A program made the translations under genes and the position numbers. Below are positions 34,066-43,400 of a stretch of 64,000 nucleotides of DNA, piece by piece. Under the pieces are notes generated by a model. That model was not told where the DNA came from. It worked only from the letters and a program-made list of their open reading frames with translations, and searched no databases. The stretch's first letter is position 1, and every line of letters begins with the position of its first letter. The stretch is from Thermoleophilia bacterium (GTDB lineage: Bacteria > Actinomycetota > Thermoleophilia > UBA2241). Location: the NCBI GenBank assembly GCA_041393415.1, contig JAWKKE010000006.1:62001-126000 (forward strand), read 5' to 3'.

Positions 34066-35739
34066 ATGGACCATCTCCTGAGGAAGTACTGCCCTCGCCT
34101 TAAGTTCGATTCCTACGCGGACTTCGTCGCCAACTTCCGCATCGTACCTCCCGATACATTCAACTTCGGCTACGACGTCGTGGATGAGTGGGCGCGTGTC
34201 GAGCCGGACAAGCGCGCCCTGGTCTGGTGCGACGACGACGGCCACGAGGAGGTCTTCACCTTCTCCGAGATGAGCCGCCTCTCGAACAAGGCGGCGAACG
34301 TCTTCGCAAACCTCGGCATCCGAAAAGGCGACGTCGTCCTGCTCATCCTGCGGCGCCGCTGGGAATACTGGGTGTGTGCCACCGCGCTCTGCAAGCTCGG
34401 CGCGGTCCTCATTCCCGCGTCCACCCAGCTCACTGCCAAAGACATCGAGTACCGCGTCAACAGCGCCGGCATAAACGGGGTCGTGTGCGTGGCGGACGAC
34501 TACGTCCTAGGGCAGATGGAGCAGGCACTACCCAAGTGTCCCATGATCGCCAACCGCATCGTCGTAGCCGGCAAGCGTGACGGCTGGAGCTCGTTCGACG
34601 AACTGCTCGCCGCCGCCCCAGACACCTTCGTTCGTCCCTCCGGCGACCAGGCCACAACCAACGACGACACGATGCTGATCTACTTCACGTCCGGCACCAC
34701 CGGACTGGCGAAGATGGTCTGTCACAACTACCTGCACCCGCTCGGGCACATCATCACAGCCCGGTACTGGCAGCAAGTACGCGAGGATGCGCTGCACCTC
34801 AGCGTCTCCGACTCCGGCTGGGCGAAGTTCGGCTGGGGCAAGATCTACGGGCAGTGGTTGGCCGGAGCCACCATCTTCGGCTACGACATGACGAAGTTCG
34901 TGCCGGCTACGCTCCTCCAGAAGATGCAGGACTACCGGCTCACGACGTTTTGCGCTCCGCCCACGATGTACCGCTTCATGCTGCAGGAGGACGTCGCTTC
35001 GTACGACCTCTCGTCGATCGAGAACTTCACGACCGCCGGTGAACCGCTCAACCCCGAGGTCGTGAAGCAGTGGGAAGCCCACACCGGCAAGAAGATCCGT
35101 GAGGGTTTCGGCCAGAGCGAAAGCGTGGTCCTCGTGGCCAACTTCCCGTGGATCGATCCCAAGTCCGGCTCAATGGGCAAGCCGTCACCGCTGCACAACG
35201 TGAAGCTGATCGACGAGGACGGCCACATCTGCGAGGACGGTGAGGAGGGCATGATCTGCGTTACCGGGCTGAGGGAGAAGCATCCGCCCGGCCTGCTCAC
35301 CGGCTACTACGGAGACCCGGAGATGACGGCACAGGCCGTCGGCGGCGACCACTACAACCTGGGGGACGTGGCCTGGCGCGACCACAATGGCTACTACTTC
35401 TTCGTCGGTCGCAACGACGACGTCATCAAGTGCTCCGGGTACCGCATCGGCCCGTTCGAGGTCGAGAGCGCGCTCATCGAGCACCCGGCCGTCGTGGAAT
35501 GCGCCGTCACCGCCGCGCCGGACCCGGTGCGCGGACTCGTCGTCAAGGCGACGGTCGTACTGGCCAAGGGCTGGTCGCCGAGCGACGAGCTTGCCAAGGA
35601 ACTGCAGGAGCACGTCAAGCGGACCACGGCGCCCTACAAGTACCCGCGCATCGTCGAGTTCGTGGACGAACTACCGAAGACCGTCGGCGGAAAGATCAAG
35701 CGCGCTCAGATCCGCCGTGAGAGCGGACTGGAGACGTAG
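34066..35739 (+). CDS. AMP-forming acyl-CoA synthetase, copy 2
   Basis: 557-residue ANL enzyme. It has YFTSGTTGLAKMV, the A5 motif EGFGQSES, GDVAWRDHNGYYFFVGRNDD, and the catalytic lysine in TVGGKIKR. It shares long stretches with copy 1 (FGYDVVDEWARVEPDKRALVW versus FAYDVVDDIACEDPDRRAMVW), so the two arose by duplication. It follows the XRE-cupin gene by 19 bases. With the kor enzyme upstream, it may hydrolyse acyl-CoA to acid with ATP gain, or activate imported acids; direction is inference. The stop converges on the ACT-MBL gene with about 50 bases between them. Confidence 0.9.
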   Translation: MDHLLRKYCPRLKFDSYADFVANFRIVPPDTFNFGYDVVDEWARVEPDKRALVWCDDDGHEEVFTFSEMSRLSNKAANVFANLGIRKGDVVLLILRRRWEYWVCATALCKLGAVLIPASTQLTAKDIEYRVNSAGINGVVCVADDYVLGQMEQALPKCPMIANRIVVAGKRDGWSSFDELLAAAPDTFVRPSGDQATTNDDTMLIYFTSGTTGLAKMVCHNYLHPLGHIITARYWQQVREDALHLSVSDSGWAKFGWGKIYGQWLAGATIFGYDMTKFVPATLLQKMQDYRLTTFCAPPTMYRFMLQEDVASYDLSSIENFTTAGEPLNPEVVKQWEAHTGKKIREGFGQSESVVLVANFPWIDPKSGSMGKPSPLHNVKLIDEDGHICEDGEEGMICVTGLREKHPPGLLTGYYGDPEMTAQAVGGDHYNLGDVAWRDHNGYYFFVGRNDDVIKCSGYRIGPFEVESALIEHPAVVECAVTAAPDPVRGLVVKATVVLAKGWSPSDELAKELQEHVKRTTAPYKYPRIVEFVDELPKTVGGKIKRAQIRRESGLET

Positions 35740-35790
35740 GGCGGCACGCAACGAGACACGTTGTGGAACCGTCGCTTGGGCTCGCACTGA

Positions 35791-37446
35791 TCAGCGGCGG
35801 GCCTCTCTCTTGCCCTCACTCTCCGCCAGGTCGGAGGCCTTGTAGTAGTCGCCGTGCCCGGGGAGAACGTACGCGATCACGCCACGAGCGGATGCTTCTG
35901 CATCCAACTGGAGCAGCATGTCTTTCAGCGCCTGCGCCTCCTCCCGATAGAGGGCGGGGTCTTGATTGGGAGTGATCACCAGATACCTGTAGATCCCGAG
36001 ATGCTGCTTGTCCTGATCTCTCAGACTGCCCACGTTCAGAAGGTAGTCTGACGAGAACAGCAACCCGAACTCCCGATTGAGGAAGTGGACAAGTCCCGGA
36101 GTGTGACCGCCGCGGCTCTCGAGCACCTCGAAACGAAGCGGCCCGATCGAGAACTCATCGATGACGGGAAAGCCGCCAATGACTTCGCTGCCACTGCGAC
36201 TGAAGTAGCGCGGATGCGCGGGAAAGCGACATTCGGTGAACCTGCTGGACAGGCGCGTGTAGTACATGTTCAGCCTCAGTAGCCCGCCAGAGGCGCCGAA
36301 CGCCCGGTTCATGTTGGCGATTACGTCGACGCTGGCGGGATGCATGAACACCGCGGTGCCAAATTCGCTCTCGAAGTAGCCCGCCGTGCCGACGTGGTCG
36401 GTGTCGGGGTGGGTAACGAAGATCCGCTTCACGCGCGAGGGATCGATGCCCCGCTCTCTCATCAACCGCTTGATGTCGGCATAGTAGATGCCGTGCGCAG
36501 CGTCGATGAGCGTCAGTTCTTCGCCGTCGTCGAAGAGGTAGATGTTTTCGCTCGTCGGCAGTCGAAGACCGGTCACGCTCACCCCGCCGGGAAGGTCCAG
36601 TCGCGGCATTTCAACAACGTGGAACCTGTCGCCGGTGCTGCCCCGTGACCGTGAGGCAAAGGTGAGGACCGTCTCGTACACGTCGCTTGCCTCGAGATCG
36701 TTCCCCGCTTCGGCGGCAAACTCGACGAGGTCCTTGTAGAGCTCCTCGGACGACTGCACGAGCGAACGAACCTCGGACACGTCGCTCGCCGGCATCAAGC
36801 CCTTGAGGCGGAGGAAGAACCGTTCGACCAGCTTCAGTCCGATGATGCTTGCCGCTTCCTGTTCGGCATTGCCCTGGTACACGACACGGTAGTGATAGCC
36901 CCGCTCGTTGAGCGCCTGCAGCAGGGTGCCGATCTCCTGAGGACTCGCCGTCGCCAAGGCAACGTCTACGGCTTCCGCATCCAGCAACTCGTCGTACAAC
37001 ATGTAGACAACGTTCGCCTCATGTGCGCCCAGAAGCTCGGCGATGGCAGCGAGCGACCCCGGCGTATCCGCCAGCCGCACCATCACTTCCAGAACGCTCT
37101 CCGGTGCGGTGATGAAGAACTCCTCGGGCCCGCCAGATGCCGTGCTCACCCCGCCGCGCAGCTCATGGAGCCCTGCGTTGAGCTCGTCAAGCGCCGCCTG
37201 ATCAGGGAGTAGCGCCTCCGCGACGACACAGCCTGCATCCACCGAGCGGTCGTAGTGAAAGAAGGTGATATTGCCGCGGACCTCGGCGATGTCGGCGGCG
37301 AAGTGAGACAGCGAGCCCGGGCGGTCGGGCAGGTGCACACGCAGCTTGGCAAGCACGCCCGGAGACGTCGCTACGCCATCCGGCGCAACGCTCTCTCGGT
37401 AGACCGTGACCGAGGGCTGAGATATGTACAGTGCCTGATTCATCAT
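35791..37446 (-). CDS. Tandem ACT domains fused to a metallo-beta-lactamase fold with a flavodiiron-like metal motif
   Basis: 551-residue fusion. ACT domain 1 (about 25-95) has VHLPDRPGSLSHFAADIAEV; ACT domain 2 (about 110-190) has VRLADTPGSLAAIAELLGAH. A helical linker of about 70 residues (about 205-275) follows. The C-terminal MBL domain (about 290-540) carries H346-P-D348-T-D350-H351 in place of HxHxDH, then GGHTPGLVHFL, LLFSSDYLL and PGHGDYY. A carboxylate at the third position is characteristic of the flavodiiron/ODP branch, which holds a diiron site. ACT pairs usually bind amino acids. The start (ATGATG at 37441-37446) has no clear ribosome binding site. Ligand and reaction are unknown. 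Confidence 0.82.
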   Translation of the reverse strand: MMNQALYISQPSVTVYRESVAPDGVATSPGVLAKLRVHLPDRPGSLSHFAADIAEVRGNITFFHYDRSVDAGCVVAEALLPDQAALDELNAGLHELRGGVSTASGGPEEFFITAPESVLEVMVRLADTPGSLAAIAELLGAHEANVVYMLYDELLDAEAVDVALATASPQEIGTLLQALNERGYHYRVVYQGNAEQEAASIIGLKLVERFFLRLKGLMPASDVSEVRSLVQSSEELYKDLVEFAAEAGNDLEASDVYETVLTFASRSRGSTGDRFHVVEMPRLDLPGGVSVTGLRLPTSENIYLFDDGEELTLIDAAHGIYYADIKRLMRERGIDPSRVKRIFVTHPDTDHVGTAGYFESEFGTAVFMHPASVDVIANMNRAFGASGGLLRLNMYYTRLSSRFTECRFPAHPRYFSRSGSEVIGGFPVIDEFSIGPLRFEVLESRGGHTPGLVHFLNREFGLLFSSDYLLNVGSLRDQDKQHLGIYRYLVITPNQDPALYREEAQALKDMLLQLDAEASARGVIAYVLPGHGDYYKASDLAESEGKREARR

Positions 37447-37540
37447 GCGTGCAGCGAATGGCGGCGAACACGAAGGAGGACGCACGCGCTGCTGAGCGTG
37501 GCGCCATCGTCGGACGGGCCCGTGCAGAAACATGCTGCAT

Positions 37541-37551
37541 GTAGATTCTAC
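37541..37551. promoter_or_regulatory. Short palindrome GTAGA-T-TCTAC in the divergent intergenic region
   Basis: A perfect 5-bp inverted repeat with a one-base centre lies between the divergent ACT-MBL and carbamoylase-type genes. It could be an operator half-site pair. It is short and single, so the support is weak. Confidence 0.2.
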
Positions 37552-37645
37552 GAGGTGGGTCACGCTCAGCCAACTGAGTCGATCAGCGCAGGGGCCGACG
37601 CCGCCCGTGAGCGATCGAGAGCATAGTGCCGAGTCGCCCACGCGC

Positions 37646-37651
37646 TACAAT
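37646..37651 (+). promoter_or_regulatory. Possible -10 box for a leaderless transcript
   Basis: TACAAT ends 5 bases before the first of two consecutive ATG codons (37657, 37660) of the carbamoylase-type gene. Transcription would start at or next to the ATG, and no ribosome binding site precedes it. Leaderless genes are common in Actinobacteria. No convincing -35 box is visible. Confidence 0.3.
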
Positions 37652-37656
37652 ACGGA

Positions 37657-38886
37657 ATGATGCACGGTGACTACCTAGAGGCGGCGCGGCGCATTGTCGC
37701 CGAGCTGCAGACTCTGGAACGCGAGCGGCTCGCGTTCTCGCTCGCGGACGTCCGAGGGCGCGTCTGGCTGGCGACGCTGATGACCTCCACCGGCCTTTCC
37801 GTGCGCGTCGATGATGCCACCAACGTCCTCGGCCGGCTCGAGGGTCGCGACCCGAACCTCCGTCCGATTGTCGTGGGCTCGCATCTCGACACGGTCTCCG
37901 ACCCCGGTCGCTTCGACGGGGCGCTCGGTGTGCTCTGCGCGCTCGAGTGCGCCCGCAGTGTCGCCGCCGCAGGTGAGTCGCTGCGTCACCCCCTCATAGT
38001 CTCCGCACTGGCAGACGAGGAAGGAACGGCGACAACCTGCTGCTGGGGTTCGCGGGCGCTGCTCGGCCGACTCTCGCCAAGCGAGCGCGCCGCGGTCGCC
38101 GGCGACCCGTCGTCGCTCGCACAGCGGCTGGACGACGCCGCAGCGGAGTTTCGTCGCCACGGCTGGGACGTGCAGCCGACGCGACTGCTCGTTCCGCGGC
38201 CCGACTTTGCGGCCGCCGCCTATCTGGAGTTGCACATCGAGCAGGGTCTTGCCCTCGAGGAGGCCGATCCCCCGGTGGCGGTCATCCGCGAGATCGCCGG
38301 GATAGAGCGCTACGCCGTCGTCTTCCGCGGGGAGACCGGCCACCCGGCGACTGTGGCCATCGCCAGGCGCGCTGATGCCGCCCTGCGCGCCGCCGCCTTC
38401 ATCCAAGCCTACTGGGCGCAAGCACTTGAGCTCGGACCCGATTGCGTCGCCAACATCGGACGCCTCCAAGCCGAGCCCGGCGATCTCAACGTGGTGCCAG
38501 CCGTGGTCCGCGTCTCGATCGAGCAACGCAGCCCAGACCCTGACCAGCTCGCGCTGTCCGCCTCCCGGCTGCGCGAGATCGCCGCGACACACAAGGGCGA
38601 GGTGGAACTCCTGGAGCGTAGCCATCCGATCGAGCTCAGCCCCCAACTGCGCGACCTCATTCTCGCTACGGCGGAAGAGCGCGGCATCGACTGCGCCCAG
38701 GTCGTGAGCTGGGCCGGTCACGACGCCGAGGAGTTCGCCGACATCTGCCCCGCCGGCATGATCTCGGTCCGCAACCGTGGCGGCGTCAGCCATTCTCCCC
38801 GTGAGCGAGCCGATGAGTCAGACATCGCCGCCGGACTGGATCTCCTTCTGGCGACGCTGCGCCGCGCCGACACAACCCTCGACTGA
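37657..38886 (+). CDS. M20 family Zn-dependent hydrolase of the hydantoinase/carbamoylase type
   Basis: 409-residue amidase related to N-carbamoyl-L-amino-acid hydrolase, allantoate amidohydrolase and beta-ureidopropionase. Metal motifs: VVGSHLDTVSDPGRFDGALGV (His and bridging Asp), ADEEGT (Glu pair) and YLELHIEQGLALE (His). The dimerisation domain includes RGETGHPATVAIARRADA, where family members usually have GxAxHAG; here it is GETGHPA. It starts at ATG 37657 with no clear ribosome binding site. It is divergent from the ACT-MBL gene. The substrate is not decidable; N-carbamoyl or ureido compounds are likely. Confidence 0.85.
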   Translation: MMHGDYLEAARRIVAELQTLERERLAFSLADVRGRVWLATLMTSTGLSVRVDDATNVLGRLEGRDPNLRPIVVGSHLDTVSDPGRFDGALGVLCALECARSVAAAGESLRHPLIVSALADEEGTATTCCWGSRALLGRLSPSERAAVAGDPSSLAQRLDDAAAEFRRHGWDVQPTRLLVPRPDFAAAAYLELHIEQGLALEEADPPVAVIREIAGIERYAVVFRGETGHPATVAIARRADAALRAAAFIQAYWAQALELGPDCVANIGRLQAEPGDLNVVPAVVRVSIEQRSPDPDQLALSASRLREIAATHKGEVELLERSHPIELSPQLRDLILATAEERGIDCAQVVSWAGHDAEEFADICPAGMISVRNRGGVSHSPRERADESDIAAGLDLLLATLRRADTTLD

Positions 38887-38979
38887 GCGGGAGCCAACGG
38901 AAAGGCGCCCGGCGGGAGCCTAACTCGTACATGGTGATTGCCAGGCCGGCAGCGATCGGCACAGGCCCCGCACCACGCC

Positions 38980-41052
38980 TCAGAACGTCTGACGCCGGAG
39001 GAGTTGCGCGTTGAACGCCACGATGATTGTGCTGATCGACATGAGCACCGCTCCGACGGCCGGTGAGATCAGAATGCCGAAGGGGGCGAGAACGCCGGCG
39101 GCAAGCGGCAGGGCGACGGCGTTGTACCCGGCCGCCCAGACCAGGTTCTGCACCATCTTGCGATAGCTCGCCGAACTCAGACGCAAGAGACCGGCGACCG
39201 CCCTGGGATCGCTCCGCACCAAGACGATGCCCGCCGACGCAACAGCCACGTCCGTGCCGCTGCCGATGGCAATGCCTACGTCGGCCCGAGCAAGCGCGGG
39301 AGCGTCGTTGACGCCGTCGCCCACCATGGCCACGCGGCGGCCCGACCGTCGCAACTCTTCGACCTTGCCGTCCTTGTCTTCCGGCAGCACCTCGGCGAAG
39401 TAGCGACTGATGTGCAGTTCGGCGGCGACGGTCCGCGCCACCTGCTCCGCGTCGCCGGTCAGCATGGCCACCTCCACACCCATGGCTTGCAGATCCGCGA
39501 CGGCCTGCCGACTCTCAGTGCGGATCGCGTCGGCTAAGGCAAACGCGGCAACGACCTTGCCGTCCTGAATCAAGTAGACCAGGGTGCGACCCTTCTCACG
39601 CACCGTCTCCTCAAACATCCGTATGCGCGCTTCCGGCTGCAGTCCGAGTTCCTGCAGCAGACGAGGACCGCCGAGATAGACGTCGCTGCCGCCGCTGCGC
39701 GCCCGTACGCCCCGGCCCTTCATCGCGTCGAAGCTGTCTATCTCTGGCTCGACAACACCGCGCGCAACTGCCGCATCCCTGATGCCCACCGCGATCGGGT
39801 GCTCTGAGTCGCCCTCAAGCGCGGCGGCCAAACCGAGGGCGGCCTTCTCGTCTTCGCCCTCTGCCACCGCCCCTTCGGTCATTTCGAACCGTCCCGTGGT
39901 CAACGTCCCCGTCTTGTCGAACATGACGATGTCCAGGTTGCGCGCCTCCTCGAGCGCGACACGATCGCGCACGAGCAGCCCGCGCCGAGCGCCGATCGAC
40001 GTGACCAACGCCACTACAAGCGGAACGGCCAACCCGAGCGCATGCGGACAGGCGATGACGAGCACCGTCGCGACACGCGACACGACCACCGAAAGGCCGG
40101 CACCGGCAAACCACCAGGCGAGCGCCGTAATCACGGCGACGGCGACGGCGACGTAGAAGAGCCAGCCGGCCGCCCGATCGGCGAGCAGTTGAGTCTGCGA
40201 GCGACTCTTCTGCGCCTCGTCGACCAGGCGCATGATGCCGGCCAATGTTGTGCCGTCACCGACGGCATTCACTTGCACCCGCAGACTGCCGTCGCCGTTG
40301 ATGGATCCGGCGACGACCCGGTCTCCGGGGCCTTTCGCGACCGGCGTCGACTCGCCGGTGACCATCGCCTCGTTCGCGTCGGATTCCCCCTCTACGACGA
40401 CACCGTCGGCCGGCACGCTTCCTCCGGGGCGAACAAGAACGAGGTCGCCGCCGGCAAGCACGTCGACGGCGACCTCCTCCATCTTCCCGTCCGGCTGAAT
40501 GCGCTCGGCCGTATCCGGCAGCAGTTTGGCTAGTTCGCCGAGCGCGCCCGATGCCTGACGCACACTGCGCATCTCGAGCCAGTGACCGAGAAGCATGACG
40601 TCGATCAGGGTGACCAGCTCCCAGAAGAAGCCCTCGGCGTCGCTCACGAAGAGCGTCGCGACGCTGTAGACGAAGGCCACGCTGATCGCCAGGGAGATGA
40701 GCGTCATCATGCCGGGACGGCGGCCCAGTATCTCCGGCCAAGCCATCCGCAGGAAGGGAACGCCACCGTAGGCGAAGATCACGACGGCGAGAACAGGGGT
40801 GATCCAGTGACTGAAGGCAAACGTGGGCGCCGTGTACCCCAGCCAGTCCTGCAGGCTGGGACTGAAGAGGAGCACCGGGAGCGAGAGCGCGAGACAAACC
40901 CAGAACCGCCGCCGAAAGAGCTGTTCGTGATCGGCGTGACCGGTGTGGTGGGCGTGCCCTTCGGGCGCGCGCTCGTGATTGGTCTCAGCGGCAGCCTTGG
41001 AATCCCGCTGCCCACCTCCCTCGTGCGCCGGATGAGATCCAGAATGCGCCAC
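38980..41052 (-). CDS. copB: CopB-like heavy-metal P-type ATPase
   Basis: 690-residue P1B-type ATPase. The first 45 residues are His/Gly rich (HERAPEGHAHHTGHADHE) and replace the CxxC HMA domain of CopA. The ion-binding motif in the sixth helix is CPHALGLAVPLV (CPH), the signature of the CopB subgroup. The phosphorylation motif DKTGTLTTG, the ATP-binding segment with SEHPI, and the hinge GDGVNDAPALARADVG are intact. It should export copper, with Cu(II) or Cu(I) specificity unsettled for the group. The GTG at 41052 has AGGAGG 6 bases upstream; an earlier in-frame ATG at 41085 is not supported. It appears to be a single-gene unit. Confidence 0.92.
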   Translation of the reverse strand: MAHSGSHPAHEGGGQRDSKAAAETNHERAPEGHAHHTGHADHEQLFRRRFWVCLALSLPVLLFSPSLQDWLGYTAPTFAFSHWITPVLAVVIFAYGGVPFLRMAWPEILGRRPGMMTLISLAISVAFVYSVATLFVSDAEGFFWELVTLIDVMLLGHWLEMRSVRQASGALGELAKLLPDTAERIQPDGKMEEVAVDVLAGGDLVLVRPGGSVPADGVVVEGESDANEAMVTGESTPVAKGPGDRVVAGSINGDGSLRVQVNAVGDGTTLAGIMRLVDEAQKSRSQTQLLADRAAGWLFYVAVAVAVITALAWWFAGAGLSVVVSRVATVLVIACPHALGLAVPLVVALVTSIGARRGLLVRDRVALEEARNLDIVMFDKTGTLTTGRFEMTEGAVAEGEDEKAALGLAAALEGDSEHPIAVGIRDAAVARGVVEPEIDSFDAMKGRGVRARSGGSDVYLGGPRLLQELGLQPEARIRMFEETVREKGRTLVYLIQDGKVVAAFALADAIRTESRQAVADLQAMGVEVAMLTGDAEQVARTVAAELHISRYFAEVLPEDKDGKVEELRRSGRRVAMVGDGVNDAPALARADVGIAIGSGTDVAVASAGIVLVRSDPRAVAGLLRLSSASYRKMVQNLVWAAGYNAVALPLAAGVLAPFGILISPAVGAVLMSISTIIVAFNAQLLRRQTF

Positions 41053-41158
41053 GGTACGCCTCCTGCCCCGACTGCTCCTCGTCACTCCCGGCCGGACACC
41101 TCACTGGGCGATATACCGCAGGGAGTGTCAGGCGCTAACAATCACGACGCGGATCCCT

Positions 41159-42277
41159 TCACGGTTCCGGTCGCGTATTGCCGAGCACGGCCGAGAGAAA
41201 CCGCCACTCGGGGTAAGCGTCAAAGAGGAGAACCTTCACAATGAGCAGCATGGGCACCGCGAGCAGACCGCCCAGCGGGCCCAAGGCCCAGCCGAACACG
41301 ATGAGCGAAAGGAAGACGGCGAGCGGCGACAAATTCGTCGAGGTCCCCATTACCTTGGGCTTGACGAAGTTGTCCGAAGCGGTATTGATGACCACGTATC
41401 CTACGATCACGATGAGAGCCGTGGTCCAGCCCGAGGTCAGTAGTCCCAGGAGGGCCGGCGGCACGAGGGCGAGTACGAAACCGATGTAAGGAATGAAGCT
41501 GAAGAAGAACGAGAGCAAGCCCCAGAGGAGCGCGTTTGGGACGCCGAGGATGAGCAGGAGAACGGTATCGACGATCGCGACCACTGCACCGAGGAGCGCG
41601 CTCACTTTCACGAAGCCGCGCTACTGAGACGCCAGCCGCTGAATGCTCCCCCGCGTAGCTTCAGACATCCCGGCGACCTCCATCTTGTCTGAGATGGAGG
41701 TCGCCTCAAGGAGCATGAAGGCGGCCGTGAACGTGACCAGCAGTAGTGTCGAGAAGAGGCTCGTGAGACTCGCGATCAGACTCATGCCGACGTGCACCAG
41801 TGTCATGAAGTTGACGTTCTCGAACGTGAGCAGCGCCGTGAGATCTATGTCCGCTGCCGCGAGAGCCGCGACGACGGAGTCCCACAGATGTTGAAACTCG
41901 TCTTGATAGCCGGGCAGGCTCAGAGCGAAACTCCCCAGCGAAGCGCTCAGCACGAGTATCACGACGATCTCCACAATCACGGTGACGGTCACCGTCACCG
42001 CGAAGGCAACGTTCGCGCGCAGGCCCTTGCGTATCAGCCACCCAATGACGGGTGCGATGCCAACGGCGACGACTAGTGCAAGGACGATCGGCGCGACGAC
42101 GCCCGCGGCGGCCTTCATGGCGAGGAGCAGGACGGCGGCACCGACCAGGGCCACCATTGTGCGGGTGCCCGACCAAGCGTCGCGGCTGCCGGACGCCAGA
42201 CTAGCCACGCGTGGAGCGTCGGCAATCGGTGGCGGCGACTGCGCAGCTACGCCATTCTCTTTGCTCTGATCCGTCAC
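41159..42277 (-). pseudogene. AI-2E family transporter interrupted by an in-frame TAG codon
   Basis: Reads as one 372-codon frame of the AI-2E/PerM transporter family, broken only by TAG at 41621-41623 between LASQ and RGFVKVSALLG. The frame is the same on both sides and both halves match the family: N-terminal helices and the central cytosolic segment before the stop, then NALLWGLLSFFFSFIPYIGF and VVINTASDNFVKPKVMG after it. The start is a GTG at 42277 with AGGAG 6 bases upstream. It is either a recent nonsense mutation, a sequencing error or a readthrough codon. TAG is an ordinary stop for many genes in this window. The C-terminal half alone could start at GTG 41611. Confidence 0.85.
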
Positions 42278-42555
42278 GCTGCTCTCCTGGTCACGAGGAG
42301 CATCGCGCGCGCCCATCTGCTCAAGCGTCTCCGCATCGCGCTCGCTTCAGACAGACCTCCACGGCGGCGTGACAGATTGCCGCCGCGGCAGCGCGAAGCC
42401 GCCCAAACCCCACGAGGCTCGATGCCTGTTGACGATCTGACCTCAACTCTGCTCGCCAGCGAAGAATTCGCGCAGCATGCTCTCGTCCGCTTCAAGTGGT
42501 TTGCTGCGGGTGACGCGCGCCGCCGATCGTGCGCCGGGCGTGCTCGGCAGTCGAC

Positions 42556-42870
42556 CTACGAGCCCAGGATCTTGGCCTTCTGCTGCGCAAACTCGTCGTC
42601 GCTGAGGATGCCCTGCACCTTCAACTGACCGAGACGCTCGATCTGGGCAATCTTCTCGTCCATGGTCAGACCCGCCGGCGCTGGCGCAGCCGCGGGCGCC
42701 GGCGGAGGAGCCTGCTGCTCGTAGTAGACCGGCTGCTGTTGTTGCTGCTGCTGCGCGAACGCTTCCTGTTCCGCGTATCTCTGAGTGCGCCGCCGCTCCA
42801 TCCTGTTGGCCGTCGCGCTGGCGGTCGCCGTGATCACGGCCGTGCGTCCCATCATGCCGATGAGTCCCAT
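42556..42870 (-). CDS. SHOCT-domain small protein
   Basis: 104 residues. A hydrophobic Ala/Thr-rich N-terminus (about 7-22, TAVITATASATANRM) and a Gln-run (seven Gln) with Pro/Ala linker lead to a C-terminal SHOCT motif, MDEKIAQIERLGQLKVQGIL then SDDEFAQQKAKIL. SHOCT is a short oligomerisation motif found at the ends of many bacterial proteins. The ATG at 42870 has AGGAGG 5 bases upstream, and the stop of the upstream DUF6325-like gene is 9 bases away. The partner is unknown. Confidence 0.85.
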   Translation of the reverse strand: MGLIGMMGRTAVITATASATANRMERRRTQRYAEQEAFAQQQQQQQPVYYEQQAPPPAPAAAPAPAGLTMDEKIAQIERLGQLKVQGILSDDEFAQQKAKILGS

Positions 42871-42879
42871 CGTCGCCTC

Positions 42880-43311
42880 CTACTCGGCGGGGTTCGCGAG
42901 AGCCGCGAACGCCTCGTTGACAACGGCCGCGGGAACACGCATCTCAAGTGCGAGCTCCCCGCCCACGTTGTGCACGGCCTCTTCCAGGCCGATTGCCCAG
43001 CGGTGCTCGATGGCCAGAGCAGCCGCGGCCGTGCCTGGCGCCAGGCCCTCGAACATCGCCTGCACGTCGTCGGCGTCGAACAGGCCCCTTGACCCCGTAT
43101 CGATGAAGCCGAGAAGGGCCGCCTCGTCGGCCGGCAGATCCTCGATGTCGAGCGATGTACGAACGCCCCCTTCGCTCATGCTCACGACCGCGGCGTCGAG
43201 GACACGAATGATTCCCTGCTGTGCCAGTTCTGCGAGCTTCAGCGTGACGCTACCGTCGAACCTGGGTTCGTCGAACGTCAGCACGATGACGTCCACCGGT
43301 CCGTGCAACAT
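42880..43311 (-). CDS. DUF6325-like protein
   Basis: 143-residue cytosolic protein. The opening GPVDVIVLTFDEPRFDGSV and the stretch QQGIIRVLDAAVVSMSEGG fit the DUF6325 family (related to DUF1269), which is common in Actinobacteria near stress-type SHOCT proteins. No catalytic motif is visible. The ATG at 43311 has AGGAGGAG 5 bases upstream. It forms a pair with the SHOCT gene. Confidence 0.8.
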   Translation of the reverse strand: MLHGPVDVIVLTFDEPRFDGSVTLKLAELAQQGIIRVLDAAVVSMSEGGVRTSLDIEDLPADEAALLGFIDTGSRGLFDADDVQAMFEGLAPGTAAAALAIEHRWAIGLEEAVHNVGGELALEMRVPAAVVNEAFAALANPAE

Positions 43312-43400
43312 TGCGTCTCCTCCTGTTGTCGTGAATCGCCATGACTCTTCGTGCCCACAATGCGCAGCACTGGAACGCTGCGCGCGTTCGTCCAGACAGA

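Noticed and set aside
41159..42277. Two separate genes for an AI-2E transporter (N-terminal and C-terminal halves).
   Set aside because: Both halves are in the same frame with only one TAG between them, so a single interrupted gene is the simpler reading.
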